64,000 nucleotides of DNA, taken from the NCBI RefSeq assembly GCF_011174705.1, contig NZ_JAANIJ010000001.1:1612001-1676000 (forward strand), read 5' to 3'. Source of the stretch: Tessaracoccus coleopterorum (GTDB taxonomy: Bacteria > Actinomycetota > Actinomycetes > Propionibacteriales > Propionibacteriaceae). This document shows, in pieces, positions 63,324-64,000 of the stretch (positions within the stretch are counted from its first letter, which is position 1; each line of letters starts with the position of its first letter). The notes under the pieces are model-generated. The model did not search any database. It saw only the letters and a list, made by a program, of their open reading frames with translations, and had not been told where the DNA came from. A program made the translations under genes and the position numbers.

Positions 63324-64000
63324 TCAGCGGTCGTCCCGGGCGCGTTCCTTCAACCGGGCGTACATGTCGTCGATCATCGCCTTGAACCTGGCCTCCACCT
63401 CGCGCCGCTTCACCTTCAGCGTCGGCGTCAGCAGGCCGTTGTCCATCGTGAACTCCTCATCGATGACCTGGGTCTCCTTCGGCCGGTCCTGCGACGGGAG
63501 CTTCGCCGTCAACTCGTCGACGCGCTTCCTCATCTCGTCGAGGAGCTCGTTCGAACGGAGCCAGTCCTGCAGCTCACCCTGCCACTTGCCCGCCTTCGCC
63601 AGCGCCTCCACGTGCGGGAGGGACGGCTTGACGAGCAGCGTCACGAACGGGCGGTTGTCGCCCAGCAGCACTGCGTGCTCGAACAGCGGGTCGGCAAGGA
63701 TCAGGCCCTCGATGGGCTGCGGGGCGACGTTCTTCCCGCCGAGCGTGACAATGATGTCCTTCAGCCGGTCGGTGATGGTCAGGAAGCCGTCGGTGTCGAT
63801 GTAGCCGACATCTCCGGTGCGCAGCCAACCGTCCTCGATCGTGTCGGCGGTGGCCTGCTCGTTGTTCCAGTATCCGAGCATGACGTTGGGGCCCTTGAAG
63901 AGAATCTCGCCGAGGTCCCCGATCCGCAGCTCGCCGCCATGGAGGACCTTCCCGGCGGTGCCCTCCTTGAAGTCGGACGGTGCGTTGAACGACACCAGCG
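63324..64000 (-). CDS. Long-chain acyl-CoA synthetase (C-terminal part)
   Basis: AMP-forming acyl-CoA synthetase, cut by the window edge. Seen are GEILFKGPNVMLGYW, the A8 motif GWLRTGDVGYIDTDGFLTITDR, LKDIIVTLGGKNVAPQPIE and the C-terminal catalytic region. About 225 residues remain, intact. It activates fatty acids for lipid metabolism or degradation and resembles FadD15-type enzymes. Confidence 0.92.
   Translation of the reverse strand, partial: LVSFNAPSDFKEGTAGKVLHGGELRIGDLGEILFKGPNVMLGYWNNEQATADTIEDGWLRTGDVGYIDTDGFLTITDRLKDIIVTLGGKNVAPQPIEGLILADPLFEHAVLLGDNRPFVTLLVKPSLPHVEALAKAGKWQGELQDWLRSNELLDEMRKRVDELTAKLPSQDRPKETQVIDEEFTMDNGLLTPTLKVKRREVEARFKAMIDDMYARLKERARDDR

Overview
The window is high-GC DNA from a Gram-positive actinobacterium. 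Supporting genes are an ESX/type VII secretion block (eccD, eccE, eccB and two WXG100 genes), an Rpf resuscitation factor, an HNH/DUF222 protein of the 13E12 family, an MprAB-like two-component pair and the rpsF-ssb-rpsR-rplI operon. The gene mix is compatible with a member of the Propionibacteriaceae, but this placement is an inference. A dominant technical feature is that most long genes are split by one-base frameshifts at G/C runs, including ssb, alr, argF and the 2-oxoacid dehydrogenase genes. I treat these as probable base-calling errors and annotate the rejoined genes; shift positions are approximate.

Layout. 1-5604: type VII secretion block. 5665-13830: a GntR-controlled divergent sugar-acid cluster, with an RraA-like protein, SDR, UxuA-like dehydratase, APH-fold kinase and non-canonical enolase on one side, and GntR, SMP-30 lactonase, FAH hydrolase and SDR on the other. 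14020-20661: GH13 hydrolase, Fpg/Nei glycosylase, Aat, EcsC, alanine racemase, a DUF4282 protein and a serine hydrolase. 20701-24333: E1alpha-E1beta-E2 of a 2-oxoacid dehydrogenase. 24620-27078: secreted 5'-nucleotidase. 27350-32416: HNH gene, a repeat array and an IS21-family element inside it. 32423-43534: arr (rifamycin ADP-ribosyltransferase family), argF, a protein-tyrosine phosphatase, a two-component system, nucleoside phosphorylase, exporter, idi, YbaK, SorC regulator with a large dehydrogenase, and an S4 protein. 43579-49487: rpf, cupin, SDR, a PEP-synthase/rifampicin-phosphotransferase-like enzyme and a DUF2236 protein. 49511-50613: an IS481-family element with its target duplication. 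50609-59078: poxB, ArsR/SRPBCC, MarR/MFS, L-serine dehydratase, esterase, MmcQ and an M48 protease. 59148-61216: palindromic repeats and the ribosomal protein/ssb operon. 61241-64000: SGNH and rhodanese domains, GNAT, a membrane protein and the 3' part of an acyl-CoA synthetase gene.

How the genes fit together. The sugar-acid cluster holds a plausible route of lactone hydrolysis, dehydration, oxidation and diketo-acid cleavage, plus an unexplained kinase and enolase pair. The two insertion sequences have well-defined ends, and the IS481 copy sits exactly at the poxB stop codon. Two gene families associated with rifamycin inactivation (arr and an rph-like gene) lie 13 kb apart. No tRNA, rRNA or CRISPR array was recognised.
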